Shown piece by piece: positions 39,008-48,425 of a stretch of 49,948 nucleotides of DNA. The first letter of the stretch is position 1. Each line of letters opens with the position of its first letter. Under the pieces are notes generated by a model that was not told where the DNA came from, did not search any database, and saw nothing but the letters and a program-made list of their open reading frames with translations. The position numbers and the translations under genes were made by a program. The DNA is from an uncultured Eubacteriales bacterium. Its GTDB lineage: Bacteria; Bacillota; Clostridia; Oscillospirales; Acutalibacteraceae. The stretch lies in NCBI GenBank assembly GCA_949293815.1, contig CASFEZ010000016.1, positions 1 to 49,948 of the forward strand. The letters are read 5' to 3'.

Positions 39008-40339
39008 ATGACAGAAAAAGATGCAAGAGAAGCAATACTCAGCGCGGTAAAATCTTACTGCGATACCTACCATAATCAAAAACCGCCGTTTCAGGAGGGA
39101 CAGCGTATCCCCTATGCTTCCCGGGTATACGACAGCGCCGAAATGGTGAATCTGGTGGATTCCGCTCTGGAGTTCTGGCTGACCGCTGGGCGTTATACCG
39201 AGCAGTTCGAGAAAAAATTTGCCGAATATCTCGGCGTGCGGTACTGCGCGCTGGTCAACTCCGGCTCGAGCGCCAACCTTTTGGCGTTCAGCGTGCTCAC
39301 TTCGCCGCTTTTGGGCGACCGCCGGGTATTTCGCGGGGACGAAGTGATTACCGTGGCTGCGGGCTTTCCGACGACGGTCACGCCCATCATCCAATACGGC
39401 GCGGTGCCTGTGTTTGTGGATGTGACAATCCCGCAGTACAATATTGATGTATCGATGCTCGAACAGGCGCTGTCCGAAAAAACCAAAGCGGTTATGGTAG
39501 CGCATACGCTGGGCAATCCCTTTGACTTAAAAGCCGTCAAGGCGTTTTGCGACAAACACAACCTGTGGCTGATTGAAGATAACTGCGACGCGCTCGGTTC
39601 CAAATATACCCTGGACGGCAAGGAATATTTCACCGGCACCGTGGGCGATTTGGGCACTTCCAGTTTCTATCCGCCTCACCATATGACCATGGGCGAGGGC
39701 GGCGCGGTTTATACCAACAACCCGCTCCTGAATAAAATTATGCGTTCCATTCGTGACTGGGGGCGCGACTGCTCCTGCGCTTCCGGTCAGGACAATCTCT
39801 GCGGTCATCGTTTTGACCGTCAGTATGGCGAGCTGCCGTTCGGGTATGACCATAAATATGTCTATTCTCATTTCGGCTATAACCTGAAAGCGACCGATAT
39901 GCAGGCGGCGGTGGGCTGCGCCCAGCTGGAGAAATTCCCCTCCTTTGTCGAGCGCAGAAAACACAATTTCGCCTGGCTGCACAAAGCGCTTGAGGGCGTT
40001 TCCGATAAACTGATTCTACCCGTGCCCTGCGAAAATGCCGACCCGAGCTGGTTTGGGTTTATTATGACCTGCCGCGATGGCGTTGACCGCAAAAAGGTCG
40101 TCGATTATGTGGAAAAACACGGCGTGCAGACCCGTATGCTGTTCGCAGGGAATCTGACAAAGCATCCCTGTTTTGATGAAATGCGCAAAACCGGCGAGGG
40201 CTTCCGCATTGTAGGCGATTTAAAAGAAACCGACCGTATTATGAATCAGTCTTTCTGGATTGGCGTATATCCGGGCATGACGGACGAAATGCTGGATTAT
40301 ATGGCGAAAATTGTAACCGAAGCGGTGCAGACTGCATAA
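39008..40339 (+). CDS. rfbH: CDP-4-keto-6-deoxyglucose-3-dehydrase (E1)
   Basis: 443-residue PMP-dependent iron-sulfur enzyme that removes the C3 hydroxyl, with a separate reductase. The PLP-lysine of the aminotransferase fold is replaced by His at residues 224-225 (PPHHMTMGEGG), the hallmark of E1. The 2Fe-2S ligands are in DCSCASGQDNLCGHRF. The length fits RfbH/AscC. The partner reductase E3 (AscD/RfbI) is not encoded anywhere in this window; another ferredoxin reductase may serve. Confidence 0.95.
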   Translation: MTEKDAREAILSAVKSYCDTYHNQKPPFQEGQRIPYASRVYDSAEMVNLVDSALEFWLTAGRYTEQFEKKFAEYLGVRYCALVNSGSSANLLAFSVLTSPLLGDRRVFRGDEVITVAAGFPTTVTPIIQYGAVPVFVDVTIPQYNIDVSMLEQALSEKTKAVMVAHTLGNPFDLKAVKAFCDKHNLWLIEDNCDALGSKYTLDGKEYFTGTVGDLGTSSFYPPHHMTMGEGGAVYTNNPLLNKIMRSIRDWGRDCSCASGQDNLCGHRFDRQYGELPFGYDHKYVYSHFGYNLKATDMQAAVGCAQLEKFPSFVERRKHNFAWLHKALEGVSDKLILPVPCENADPSWFGFIMTCRDGVDRKKVVDYVEKHGVQTRMLFAGNLTKHPCFDEMRKTGEGFRIVGDLKETDRIMNQSFWIGVYPGMTDEMLDYMAKIVTEAVQTA

Positions 40340-40363
40340 TCCCCTTGTTTTTGGAGGAGAAAT

Positions 40364-42184
40364 ATGAAAATCAAAGTTGCCGAATACATCTCGTCGTTTC
40401 TGGTGCAGCACGGCATTGATACCGCCTTTACCGTTACCGGCGGCGGCGCGATGCACTTAAATGATGCGCTGGGTCATCAGAAAGGGCTTCACTGCGTTTA
40501 TAACCACCATGAGCAGGCCTGCGCCATTGCGGCGGAGAGCTATGCGCGCTTAGAAAATAAAATCGCTGCCGTCTGCGTTACCACGGGTCCCGGCGGCACC
40601 AACGCCATTACCGGCGTGGTCGGCGGCTGGCTGGATTCCATTCCGATGCTTATCATCTCCGGTCAGGTGCGCTACGATACCACCGCCCGCAGTACAGGGC
40701 TTGGCATTCGCGCCATGGGCGACCAGGAATTTGATATTTGTAAAGCGGTTGCCTGCATGACCAAATACTGCGAGATGGTGACGGATAAAAACAAAATCCG
40801 CTATTGTCTGGAAAAAGCGTTCAAGCTGGCGCACAGCGGTCGTCCCGGTCCCTGCTGGCTGGATATTCCGCTGAATATCCAGGGCGCTTATGTGGATACC
40901 GAGGATTTATACCCTTACGACGGCTCCGAGGACGAGGTGCTGCCGCCGAAACCGGGGAAAGAGATTTATCAGGCAATTGTAGAAAAATTGCAAACCGCCG
41001 AGCGACCGGTGCTGAACGCGGGCAACGGCATTCGTTTGGCGGGCGCGTTTGACAGCTTCCGCGCGCTGGTTGAAGCATTGCAGATTCCCGTGGTCACCGG
41101 CTGGGACAGCATCGATTTGATAGAGGATGACCATCCGCTCTATACCGGCAGAGCCGGTATTATGGGCGACCGTGCCGGTAACTTTGCGGTGCAGAACAGC
41201 GATTTACTGCTGAGCATCGGCAGCCGCCTGTCTATTCGTCAGGTGGGCTACAGCTGGACAACCTGGGCAAGAGCGGCCTATAAAATCGTCGTGGATGTGG
41301 ACGCGGAAGAGCTGAAAAAACCGACCGTGAACCCCCATATGCCCATTTGGGCGGACGGCAAGGATTTTATTGACGGCTTTTTGGCATATTTGGAAGAAGA
41401 AAAGCCGGACCTGCCCGCCAAAAACGGCTGGGTCGCCCAGTGCCAAACCTGGAAACAAAAATATCCGGTGGTGCTGCCCCGCCATTTTGAAGAGGATTAT
41501 GCCGCCAATGTCTACGCCTTTATCAAAAAATTGTCGGACGCGCTGCCCGAAAATCGGGTGACAGTGGTCGGCAACGGCTCGGCGTGCGTGGTCGGTTCCC
41601 ACGCTTATGTGATAAAAAAAGGGACGCGGTTCATCATCAATTCCGCGATTGCCTCCATGGGCTATGATTTGCCCGCCGCCATCGGCGCCTGCTACGCCGA
41701 CCACGGCAGCGAGATTATTCTGGTCACCGGCGACGGCAGCATTCAAATGAATTTGCAGGAATTGCAGACCATTATTACCAATCGCCTGCCCATTAAAATT
41801 TTCATGATAAACAACGCCGGGTACCATTCCATCCGACAGACGCAGGCAAATATGTTCAATGCCCAGTTCGTGGGCATCGGTCCGCAGAGCGGCGATTTGA
41901 CCTTCCCGGATATGTCCAAGCTTGCCCCTGCTTACGGCTACCCGTATTTCAAAGCGGCAAAAAACAGCGAGCTGGATGCAGCGATTGCATCAACGCTTTC
42001 CACCGAGGGACCGGTGTTCTGTGAAATTGTGGTGACCACCGAGCAGAACTTTGAACCGAAATCCGCCACCAAAAAGCTGCCGGACGGCACGCTGGTTTCG
42101 CCTCCGCTGGAGGATTTGGCGCCCTTCCTGCCGGAAGAAGAGCTGCGGGAAAATATGTATATTCCGCTATTGGAAAAAGAATAA
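40364..42184 (+). CDS. Thiamine-diphosphate enzyme, acetolactate-synthase-like, probably YerE type
   Basis: 606 residues of the ThDP-dependent decarboxylase family. Seen are the Glu-containing PYR domain (VYNHHEQACAIAAESYAR), GPGGTNAITGVVGGWLDS, and the ThDP/Mg motif GDGSIQMNLQELQT ending in MINN. On sequence alone it would be called acetolactate synthase. Its position directly after rfbFGH matches yersiniose biosynthesis in Yersinia, where flavoenzyme YerE adds an acetyl branch from pyruvate to CDP-3,6-dideoxy-4-keto-glucose. Similar enzymes make other branched sugars. No regulatory subunit gene (ilvN) or other ilv gene is nearby. The activity is inferred from context. Confidence 0.85.
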   Translation: MKIKVAEYISSFLVQHGIDTAFTVTGGGAMHLNDALGHQKGLHCVYNHHEQACAIAAESYARLENKIAAVCVTTGPGGTNAITGVVGGWLDSIPMLIISGQVRYDTTARSTGLGIRAMGDQEFDICKAVACMTKYCEMVTDKNKIRYCLEKAFKLAHSGRPGPCWLDIPLNIQGAYVDTEDLYPYDGSEDEVLPPKPGKEIYQAIVEKLQTAERPVLNAGNGIRLAGAFDSFRALVEALQIPVVTGWDSIDLIEDDHPLYTGRAGIMGDRAGNFAVQNSDLLLSIGSRLSIRQVGYSWTTWARAAYKIVVDVDAEELKKPTVNPHMPIWADGKDFIDGFLAYLEEEKPDLPAKNGWVAQCQTWKQKYPVVLPRHFEEDYAANVYAFIKKLSDALPENRVTVVGNGSACVVGSHAYVIKKGTRFIINSAIASMGYDLPAAIGACYADHGSEIILVTGDGSIQMNLQELQTIITNRLPIKIFMINNAGYHSIRQTQANMFNAQFVGIGPQSGDLTFPDMSKLAPAYGYPYFKAAKNSELDAAIASTLSTEGPVFCEIVVTTEQNFEPKSATKKLPDGTLVSPPLEDLAPFLPEEELRENMYIPLLEKE

Positions 42185-42200
42185 AACAGATTCAGCCGGT

Positions 42201-42241
42201 GCTGCCGCAGGTGCGTTCCTTTTGCGGCAGCCCGCTTGTCA
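42201..42241 (+). other. Intra-operon hairpin
   Basis: GCTGCCGCA (42201-42209) pairs with TGCGGCAGC (42233-42241) in the 77-base gap before the SDR gene, without a following T-tract. It may be a processing or stabilising stem. Confidence 0.5.
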
Positions 42242-42261
42242 TAAAAAAGCATGGTGATAAC

Positions 42262-43194
42262 ATGAAAACCGCAATTGTTACCGGCGCTACGGGTATGATT
42301 GCTCTGGCGCTGATTCGCCGCCTGGTGCAGGAAGGGGTGCGGGTATACGCCCTGTGCAAGCCCGGCACCGCCGACGGCATAGAAATTTTAAAACATCCGC
42401 TGGTAAAAGTGATTGACGCGGATATTTCCGAATTTTTGGCTGCGAAGGATAAGATAGATGCTCCCTGCGATGTGCTGTATCATTTCGCCTGGCTGGGCAC
42501 CTTTGGCGGCGGTCGGGACGATGCGTATTTGCAGGATAATAATATCCGCTATACCATCGACTGCGTTACCCTGGCCAAAGAAACCGGCTGCCGGCTGTTC
42601 GTCGGCGCGGGCTCGCAGGCGGAATGGGGACCTACAGCGGAAATTCTGCGCGCCGATTTGCCCGTCAATCCCCAGACCGGCTATGGCATTGCAAAATTTG
42701 CCGCAGGGAAGCTGTCGCGGCTGTATGCTGACAGCTTGGGAATGACCCATATTTGGGTGCGTATTCTCAGCGTGTTCGGCGTGGGCAGCATTCCCAATTC
42801 CATTATTCCCTCTTCAATTGATAAATTCTTAAAGGGCGAACACGCCGCCTTTACGAAGGGAGAGCAGATTTGGGATTTTCTTTACTGCGACGACGCGGCG
42901 CTGGCGTTTTATTTGATTGGCTGTAAGGCGAAAGAAAGCAAAATCTATCCGCTCGCGAGCGGTGAGATGCGCACCCTGGCGCAATATATCACTGCGATGC
43001 GCGATACCGCTGCGCCAAACGCGCCGCTGTTTATCGGTGAGCTGCCCTATCCGCCCGGGCAGGTGATGCGCCTGCAGGCGGATTTGTCCGAGCTATATGC
43101 CGATACGGGCTTTGCGCCTGCGGTCGGCTTTGAAGAGGGTATTCGGCGCACGGCCGCGTGGCGGCGCAGTGTGCTCGGTTTGCCCGATGCATAA
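42262..43194 (+). CDS. SDR-family NAD(P)-dependent sugar reductase/epimerase
   Basis: 310 residues from the ATG at 42262. The Rossmann motif is AIVTGATGMIALALIRRL (residues 4-21); the catalytic region is GAGSQAEWGPTAE with GYGIAKFAAGKL (Tyr and Lys). WDFLYCDDAA is typical of extended SDR sugar enzymes. In yersiniose pathways the step after YerE is reduction of the acetyl branch by YerF, so this is a plausible YerF counterpart. It could instead be a C4 epimerase/reductase as in abequose or paratose synthesis. Confidence 0.85.
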   Translation: MKTAIVTGATGMIALALIRRLVQEGVRVYALCKPGTADGIEILKHPLVKVIDADISEFLAAKDKIDAPCDVLYHFAWLGTFGGGRDDAYLQDNNIRYTIDCVTLAKETGCRLFVGAGSQAEWGPTAEILRADLPVNPQTGYGIAKFAAGKLSRLYADSLGMTHIWVRILSVFGVGSIPNSIIPSSIDKFLKGEHAAFTKGEQIWDFLYCDDAALAFYLIGCKAKESKIYPLASGEMRTLAQYITAMRDTAAPNAPLFIGELPYPPGQVMRLQADLSELYADTGFAPAVGFEEGIRRTAAWRRSVLGLPDA

Positions 43195-43207
43195 ATAGAG
43201 ATATCGC

Positions 43208-44290
43208 ATGGAAAGGATGCCGAAGTTGAAAACAATCAGTATTGTTATTCCCTGTTTCAACGAGGAAGAAAATGTCGTACCCATCAGCAAGGCGGTTATG
43301 GAGGAAATGGAAAAGAGCCTGCCGCAGTATGATTATGAGATTATATTTATCGATAACGACTCGCAGGACAATACCCGTCCCCTGATTCGCGGGCTGTGCG
43401 CCAATAATCCGAAAATTAAGGCGATTTTCAACGCCAAAAATTTCGGACAGTTCAACTCGCCCTATTACGGTATGTGTCAGTCCACCGGCGACTGCACCAT
43501 TTTGATCTGCGCCGATTTTCAGGACCCGGTGGAGATGATTCCGAAGCTGGTAGCAGAATGGGAAAACGGCTATAAAATTGTTTCCGCCATTAAAACCTCC
43601 AGCCGGGAAAACCCCATCATGCGGCTGTTCCGTACCTGCTATTATAAGCTGATTAAAAGTATGAGTGATGTGGAGCAGATCGAGCATTTTACCGGTTTCG
43701 GGCTGTATGACCGCTCCTTTATTGAGGTTTTGCGGCAAATTGACGACAGCAAGCCGTTTTTGCGCGGCATTGTTGCCGAGCTTGGCTTTAAGCGCAAGGA
43801 CATCCCCTATGAACAGGCCAAACGCCGGGCAGGCAAAACCCACAATAATTTCTACTCCCTGTTCGACGCCGCCATGCTCAGCTTTACCTCGTATACCAAG
43901 ATCGGTCTGCGCCTTGCCACCTTTCTTGGCTTTGGCATTGCCTTTGTCAGCGCGGTAATCGGCGTTATCTTTCTGATACTAAAATTGACAAACTGGGATC
44001 AATATCCCATGGGTACAGCGCCGCAGCTGATTGGCATGTTCTTTCTCGGCGCAATTCAACTGTTTTTTATCGGGCTTTTGGGCGAATATGTGCTGAATAT
44101 CAATTCCCGTATGATGAAGCGCCCGCTGGTTGTGGAGGAAGAGCGGCTGAACTTCGGCGACCAGAAACCAATCCCGGTCGGTGAAGCCCGCTTTGTCAGT
44201 CCGGAATATTTGAATCTGCAACCGCAAAACATAGAAAAAGAAACAGCACCACCTACGGAGTCTGACAGTGAAAACAACGAATCAAAGTAA
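43208..44290 (+). CDS. Family 2 glycosyltransferase, CsbB/GtrB-like, polyprenyl-phosphate acceptor
   Basis: 360 residues. GT-A domain: TISIVIPCFNEEENVVPIS, YEIIFIDNDSQDNT and ICADFQDPVEMIPKL supply the acidic metal- and nucleotide-binding residues. Two membrane helices lie at about 235-300. The architecture is that of enzymes loading one sugar on undecaprenyl phosphate (CsbB, GtrB, DPM1). The start is uncertain: ATG at 43208 has no good site, whereas a TTG at 43226 follows GGAAAGG at 9 bases and would start at KTISIVIP. The stop overlaps the yfhO start by 23 bases. Confidence 0.88.
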   Translation: MERMPKLKTISIVIPCFNEEENVVPISKAVMEEMEKSLPQYDYEIIFIDNDSQDNTRPLIRGLCANNPKIKAIFNAKNFGQFNSPYYGMCQSTGDCTILICADFQDPVEMIPKLVAEWENGYKIVSAIKTSSRENPIMRLFRTCYYKLIKSMSDVEQIEHFTGFGLYDRSFIEVLRQIDDSKPFLRGIVAELGFKRKDIPYEQAKRRAGKTHNNFYSLFDAAMLSFTSYTKIGLRLATFLGFGIAFVSAVIGVIFLILKLTNWDQYPMGTAPQLIGMFFLGAIQLFFIGLLGEYVLNINSRMMKRPLVVEEERLNFGDQKPIPVGEARFVSPEYLNLQPQNIEKETAPPTESDSENNESK

Positions 44291-46979
44291 CTTGCAAAAG
44301 AAAGAGAAGCGCATTCTGCCGTATCTGTACGGCGGCGGGATTGTGCTTGTCTTTCTTTTGGCTTTATACGCCGTCAAAGGCTTTTTTCCGTTCGGCGATG
44401 AGAGCATGGCCGTTATGGATATGTGCCATGGGTATATCCCTATCTATTATCATCTGTATGATTTTTTACATGGGGATAAGGCGCTGTTTTTCGATTTTTA
44501 TTCGGGAACCGGCGTCAATATGGTGGGCATTGCCGCCGCCAATGGGCTTTTGAGCCCGCTCAATTTATTGTTCTATCTAACGCCCCGGGATTCTCTGGTG
44601 GATTTTTTGAATCTGCTGTTTCTTGTCAAGGCGGTCGGTATGGCGCTTAGCGCCCAGTTCTTTTTTCTAAAACGGTTCCCGCGCCTTGCGGTGGAATACG
44701 CAACGGCATTTTCTGTCTTATATGCGCTTTCCGGCTATGTGATGCTGTATTATTTACACATCATCTGGCTGGATGTGCTGATTCTTTTTCCGCTGCTCTT
44801 GTATTTTTGCGAAAAAATGCTTTGCGGCGGCAAGACATACCCGTATGTTATCTGTCTTGCGCTGACGCTGGTTTGCAGCTTTTATCTGGGAATTATGACG
44901 CTGCTGTGCCTGTTTTTCCTCAGCGGCGCGTATGTGTTTGTTGTATTAAAAAAAGAACAACGCCCGGCGGCGTCGCTGCGGTTGGGGCTGGGCACCCTGC
45001 TCGGCGCGCTGATGCCGATGTTCTTGCTGCTGCCCGGCTTTTTGCAGATGCGCTCTTCTGCCCGATATGGGCTCGGCGAGGATTTTAGTTCGCTTCTGGG
45101 CGCCGAGAGCGAGCTGAATGTCTATAAAATCTGGATGTTTTATGGTCTGGCGCTGGCAATCGTTGGGGTATATTTTCTGCTGCGCGGCTGGAAAAAGCAC
45201 CCGCAAAAGGGAAAATTTGCCGTTCTCTCTTTGGTGTTTCTCTTTGTCCCTTTGGTGGTGGAAGGGAGCGCGGCGCTTTTGCATTTCGGGTCTTACAAAG
45301 ACTTCCCCTATCGCTTCGGATTTATTGCTGTCTTTATGCTGCTGGTCTTGGCAGCGGAAGCCTTCAGCACCGAGAAAGCGGCGCAGGACGAGGAGGGGAA
45401 GCCGGCAAAAAAATCGATTGTTTCCTATTCTTTGGTAGCTGCGAGTGTCGCTTGCACCATTGCGGTTATGGTCAGCGCGTTCCGTTCCTTTGGCAAAACC
45501 GTGGGCAGCTTGAGCGAAGAGCAAACCGCGCTGCTCTTTTTTGCGGCGCTGCTTTGCTGTTCGATTTTGACCTTTGCCTTGCTCTTGCAGATTTATCCGC
45601 TGCGCCTAAGGCGGGTGCTGGCGCTTGTATTTTGTGTTTTACCCCTGTTCCCCTTTGCGCTGCAAACGGTCGGCACCGGCTCGCCTTTGCGGTATGAGCG
45701 GCGGGAACATGATGTGGCATACATCGAGCCGTCTTTGGAAATCAGCAAGGTGCTGCGCACCGACCCGCTGAAGCTCGAGCGGGTGCAGAACCCGGATATG
45801 TCCCTGAATATCAACTATGGTTTTGTGATGGGCAGGTCGGCGCTGTCCAACTGGACGCACCAGATTCCCGCATCGCTGCAAAATACGGCGCGGGCGCTGG
45901 GCTACAGCATTACCTATACGCTGCTTTTGGACGGCGGCGGCACGGTGTTTTCCGATGCGCTTTTGCATATGACCGAAACAGTCAGCAAAGAACCATTGGA
46001 CGAGGCGCTGTATGAGGAAATCGCTACGATTGGGGACTATCATATTTACGAAAACCGTTATACACTGCCCATCGGTCTTTTGAGCGGCGAGGCGCTGTTG
46101 GATGTCAATCTGACCACGAATTTTTCTGCGGACAGCAATGCTGTTTTTGAAAACCAGAACGCCGTTTACCGCGCTCTTGGCGGCAGCGGTGATCTGATTC
46201 GCACCCTGGCCAATGACAATACCATGCTGCTTACAGCAGAGCGAAGCGGCGCGACCACAACTTACCAGCTGCAAGTACAGGGGCAGGAAGCGCTGTATGT
46301 GACCGCCCCCTCGCTGAATTGGAGCAGCGTGGAAATTGCGGTTAACGGCGAAACGGTCACCGTGCCCTCCTATCACCGGGAGGACAACACCGCCTATACC
46401 GCCGAATACAACAACAACTGCCTGGAATTGGGCGTTTTTGAGGACGAAATCATTACCGTTACGGTAACCGAGCTGCAATCGCCGAATGTAGATGTAGCGT
46501 TCGGTCTGCTGTCTTTGGAGAAAATGGATGCCCTTTCCGCGCTGCATGAAGCCGACCAAACAATCCTTACCGCCGAGGGCAGAACCATTACTGTACAATA
46601 CCGGAACGACAGTACGGAAAGCCAATATCTCTTTTTGCCGGTCGCTTTTGACAACGGCTGGCGCTGCCGGGTGGGCGGAGAGGACGCCGAGATTCTGACG
46701 GTGGTGGAAAGCTTTATGGCGGTAGCAGTTCCCGCCGGAACGGGGGAGATTGTGCTGACCTTTGTGCCGGAAGGACTGGAGATCGGCAGCGCCCTGACCG
46801 GTTTGGGCACGCTGGGCTTTTTGGCACTTCTTATTTGGGAGATAAAAAAGAAGCAATGGCTTTTCCCTTCGCTTCTGAAAAAGGCGGTCGAGGTGCTGTT
46901 CGGCGCCCTGTGGCTGGGCGGCACGGCGCTGGTCTATCTTCTGCCCCTGGGGTATGCCATAGTCAATCTGTTTCAATAG
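44268..46979 (+). CDS. YfhO-family membrane glycosyltransferase (GT-C)
   Basis: 903 residues from a GTG with CGGAG at 7 bases. An N-terminal block of about 12 membrane helices holds the conserved GDESMAVMDMCHGYIPIYYH (acidic pair on the first outer loop) and LDVLILFPLLLYF. A large outer domain (about 480-850) and a final pair of hydrophobic segments follow. In Bacillus YfhO transfers GlcNAc from undecaprenyl phosphate (charged by CsbB) onto lipoteichoic acid. The adjacent GT2 repeats that pair, with the CDP-sugar genes upstream. No GtcA-type flippase is seen. Confidence 0.9.
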   Translation: MKTTNQSNLQKKEKRILPYLYGGGIVLVFLLALYAVKGFFPFGDESMAVMDMCHGYIPIYYHLYDFLHGDKALFFDFYSGTGVNMVGIAAANGLLSPLNLLFYLTPRDSLVDFLNLLFLVKAVGMALSAQFFFLKRFPRLAVEYATAFSVLYALSGYVMLYYLHIIWLDVLILFPLLLYFCEKMLCGGKTYPYVICLALTLVCSFYLGIMTLLCLFFLSGAYVFVVLKKEQRPAASLRLGLGTLLGALMPMFLLLPGFLQMRSSARYGLGEDFSSLLGAESELNVYKIWMFYGLALAIVGVYFLLRGWKKHPQKGKFAVLSLVFLFVPLVVEGSAALLHFGSYKDFPYRFGFIAVFMLLVLAAEAFSTEKAAQDEEGKPAKKSIVSYSLVAASVACTIAVMVSAFRSFGKTVGSLSEEQTALLFFAALLCCSILTFALLLQIYPLRLRRVLALVFCVLPLFPFALQTVGTGSPLRYERREHDVAYIEPSLEISKVLRTDPLKLERVQNPDMSLNINYGFVMGRSALSNWTHQIPASLQNTARALGYSITYTLLLDGGGTVFSDALLHMTETVSKEPLDEALYEEIATIGDYHIYENRYTLPIGLLSGEALLDVNLTTNFSADSNAVFENQNAVYRALGGSGDLIRTLANDNTMLLTAERSGATTTYQLQVQGQEALYVTAPSLNWSSVEIAVNGETVTVPSYHREDNTAYTAEYNNNCLELGVFEDEIITVTVTELQSPNVDVAFGLLSLEKMDALSALHEADQTILTAEGRTITVQYRNDSTESQYLFLPVAFDNGWRCRVGGEDAEILTVVESFMAVAVPAGTGEIVLTFVPEGLEIGSALTGLGTLGFLALLIWEIKKKQWLFPSLLKKAVEVLFGALWLGGTALVYLLPLGYAIVNLFQ

Positions 46980-47005
46980 CGGATAACAGAAAGGAGTTTT
47001 TCTGT

Positions 47006-48412
47006 ATGATAAAATTTATGGACGATGATTTTCTGCTTTCCACCGAAAGCGCGAAAAAACTGTTTTCTTCCTGCCGGAATGAGCCGATTTTTGACTGGCA
47101 CTGTCATCTGTCGCCGCAGGAAATTTATGAGAATCAAACCCCGACGGACATTACGGCGCTGTGGCTTGGGGGAGACCATTACAAATGGCGCGCCATGCGC
47201 AGTATGGGGATTTCAGAAAAATACATCACCGGCGACAGCTCTTCCCATGAAAAATTCCAGGCGTGGGCTCATGCCATGCCCTATTTGATTGGCAATCCCC
47301 TGTATCACTGGACGCATCTGGAATTGCAGCGGTATTTTGATATTGACGAGCCGCTGTCCGCTGCGTCCTGCGAGCGGATCTGGGAAGAGACGAACCGGAA
47401 AATCCAGTCGGGCGGTTTCACCCCCCGCGCCCTGATTGAAAAATCCCATGTCGCCTGCGTCGCCACCACTGACGACCCGGCGGACAGCCTGGCATATCAC
47501 CAGCTGCTGGCAAAGGAAGCGGACTTTTCCTGTAAGGTGATTCCCGCCTTCCGTCCGGATAAGGCGGTGGGGATTGACCTGCCAGCCTTTTTGCCCTGGC
47601 TGCAAGCGATGGAACAGCGCGCCGGACAGAAAATTACTGATTTTACCACCTTGTGCGAAGTGCTGAAAGAGCGGATTGCATTCTTTGACTCGCTCGGCTG
47701 TCGGGCATCCGACCAGGCGCTGAGCTATATCCCCTGTGTACGAATGGACAAAGACAAGCTGAATCTGATCTTCAAAAAAGCCATCCATGGCGAAACGCTG
47801 ACCGCTGGGGAAATCGACGGCTATAAAACCGAGCTGCTGCGCGTGTTGGCAAAGGAATATGACAAGCACGGCTGGGCGATGGAAATCCACATCGGCGCCA
47901 TGCGCAATAACAACACCAAAATGTTCCGCCTTTTGGGGCCGGATACCGGCTATGATTCCATTGACGACGCGCCGGTGGCGGTGGGGCTTTCCCGCTTTCT
48001 GGATTCGCTGGCGGTGGAGGACAGCTTGCCGAAAACCATTTTGTTCTGCCTGAACCCTAAGGACAACTATGTGCTTGGTTCCATGCTCGGCAATTTCCAG
48101 AACGACGAAGCGCCGTCAAAAATCCAGTTTGGCTCAGCCTGGTGGTTTAATGACAATATCGATGGGATGCGCCAGCAGATGCGTGCGCTGATGAATTTAG
48201 GAGTGCTCTCCAAATTTGTCGGCATGGTCACCGACAGCCGCTCGTTCCTGTCCTATCCCCGGCACGAGTATTTTCGGCGCATTCTCTGCGATTTGTTGGG
48301 CGGTCTCGTGGAAAACGGCGAATATCCCGCCGATTTTGATACCCTTTCGGAAATCGTTCGGGGCGTTGCCTTTGAAAACGCAAAGCAGTATTTTTCATTG
48401 ACAGACGAATAA
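47006..48412 (+). CDS. uxaC: Glucuronate isomerase
   Basis: 468 residues, the family's normal length; start at 47006 with GAAAGGAG. Interconverts D-glucuronate/D-fructuronate or D-galacturonate/D-tagaturonate at the start of hexuronate catabolism. The amidohydrolase-fold motif IFDWHCHLSPQEIYEN lies near residue 30, and WAMEIHIGAMRNNN and KFVGMVTDSRSFLSYPRHEY follow. No other hexuronate genes (uxaB, uxuA, kdgK) are adjacent, so it appears as an isolated gene within the sugar operon. Confidence 0.95.
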   Translation: MIKFMDDDFLLSTESAKKLFSSCRNEPIFDWHCHLSPQEIYENQTPTDITALWLGGDHYKWRAMRSMGISEKYITGDSSSHEKFQAWAHAMPYLIGNPLYHWTHLELQRYFDIDEPLSAASCERIWEETNRKIQSGGFTPRALIEKSHVACVATTDDPADSLAYHQLLAKEADFSCKVIPAFRPDKAVGIDLPAFLPWLQAMEQRAGQKITDFTTLCEVLKERIAFFDSLGCRASDQALSYIPCVRMDKDKLNLIFKKAIHGETLTAGEIDGYKTELLRVLAKEYDKHGWAMEIHIGAMRNNNTKMFRLLGPDTGYDSIDDAPVAVGLSRFLDSLAVEDSLPKTILFCLNPKDNYVLGSMLGNFQNDEAPSKIQFGSAWWFNDNIDGMRQQMRALMNLGVLSKFVGMVTDSRSFLSYPRHEYFRRILCDLLGGLVENGEYPADFDTLSEIVRGVAFENAKQYFSLTDE

Positions 48413-48425
48413 AGGAGTTTTTCCC

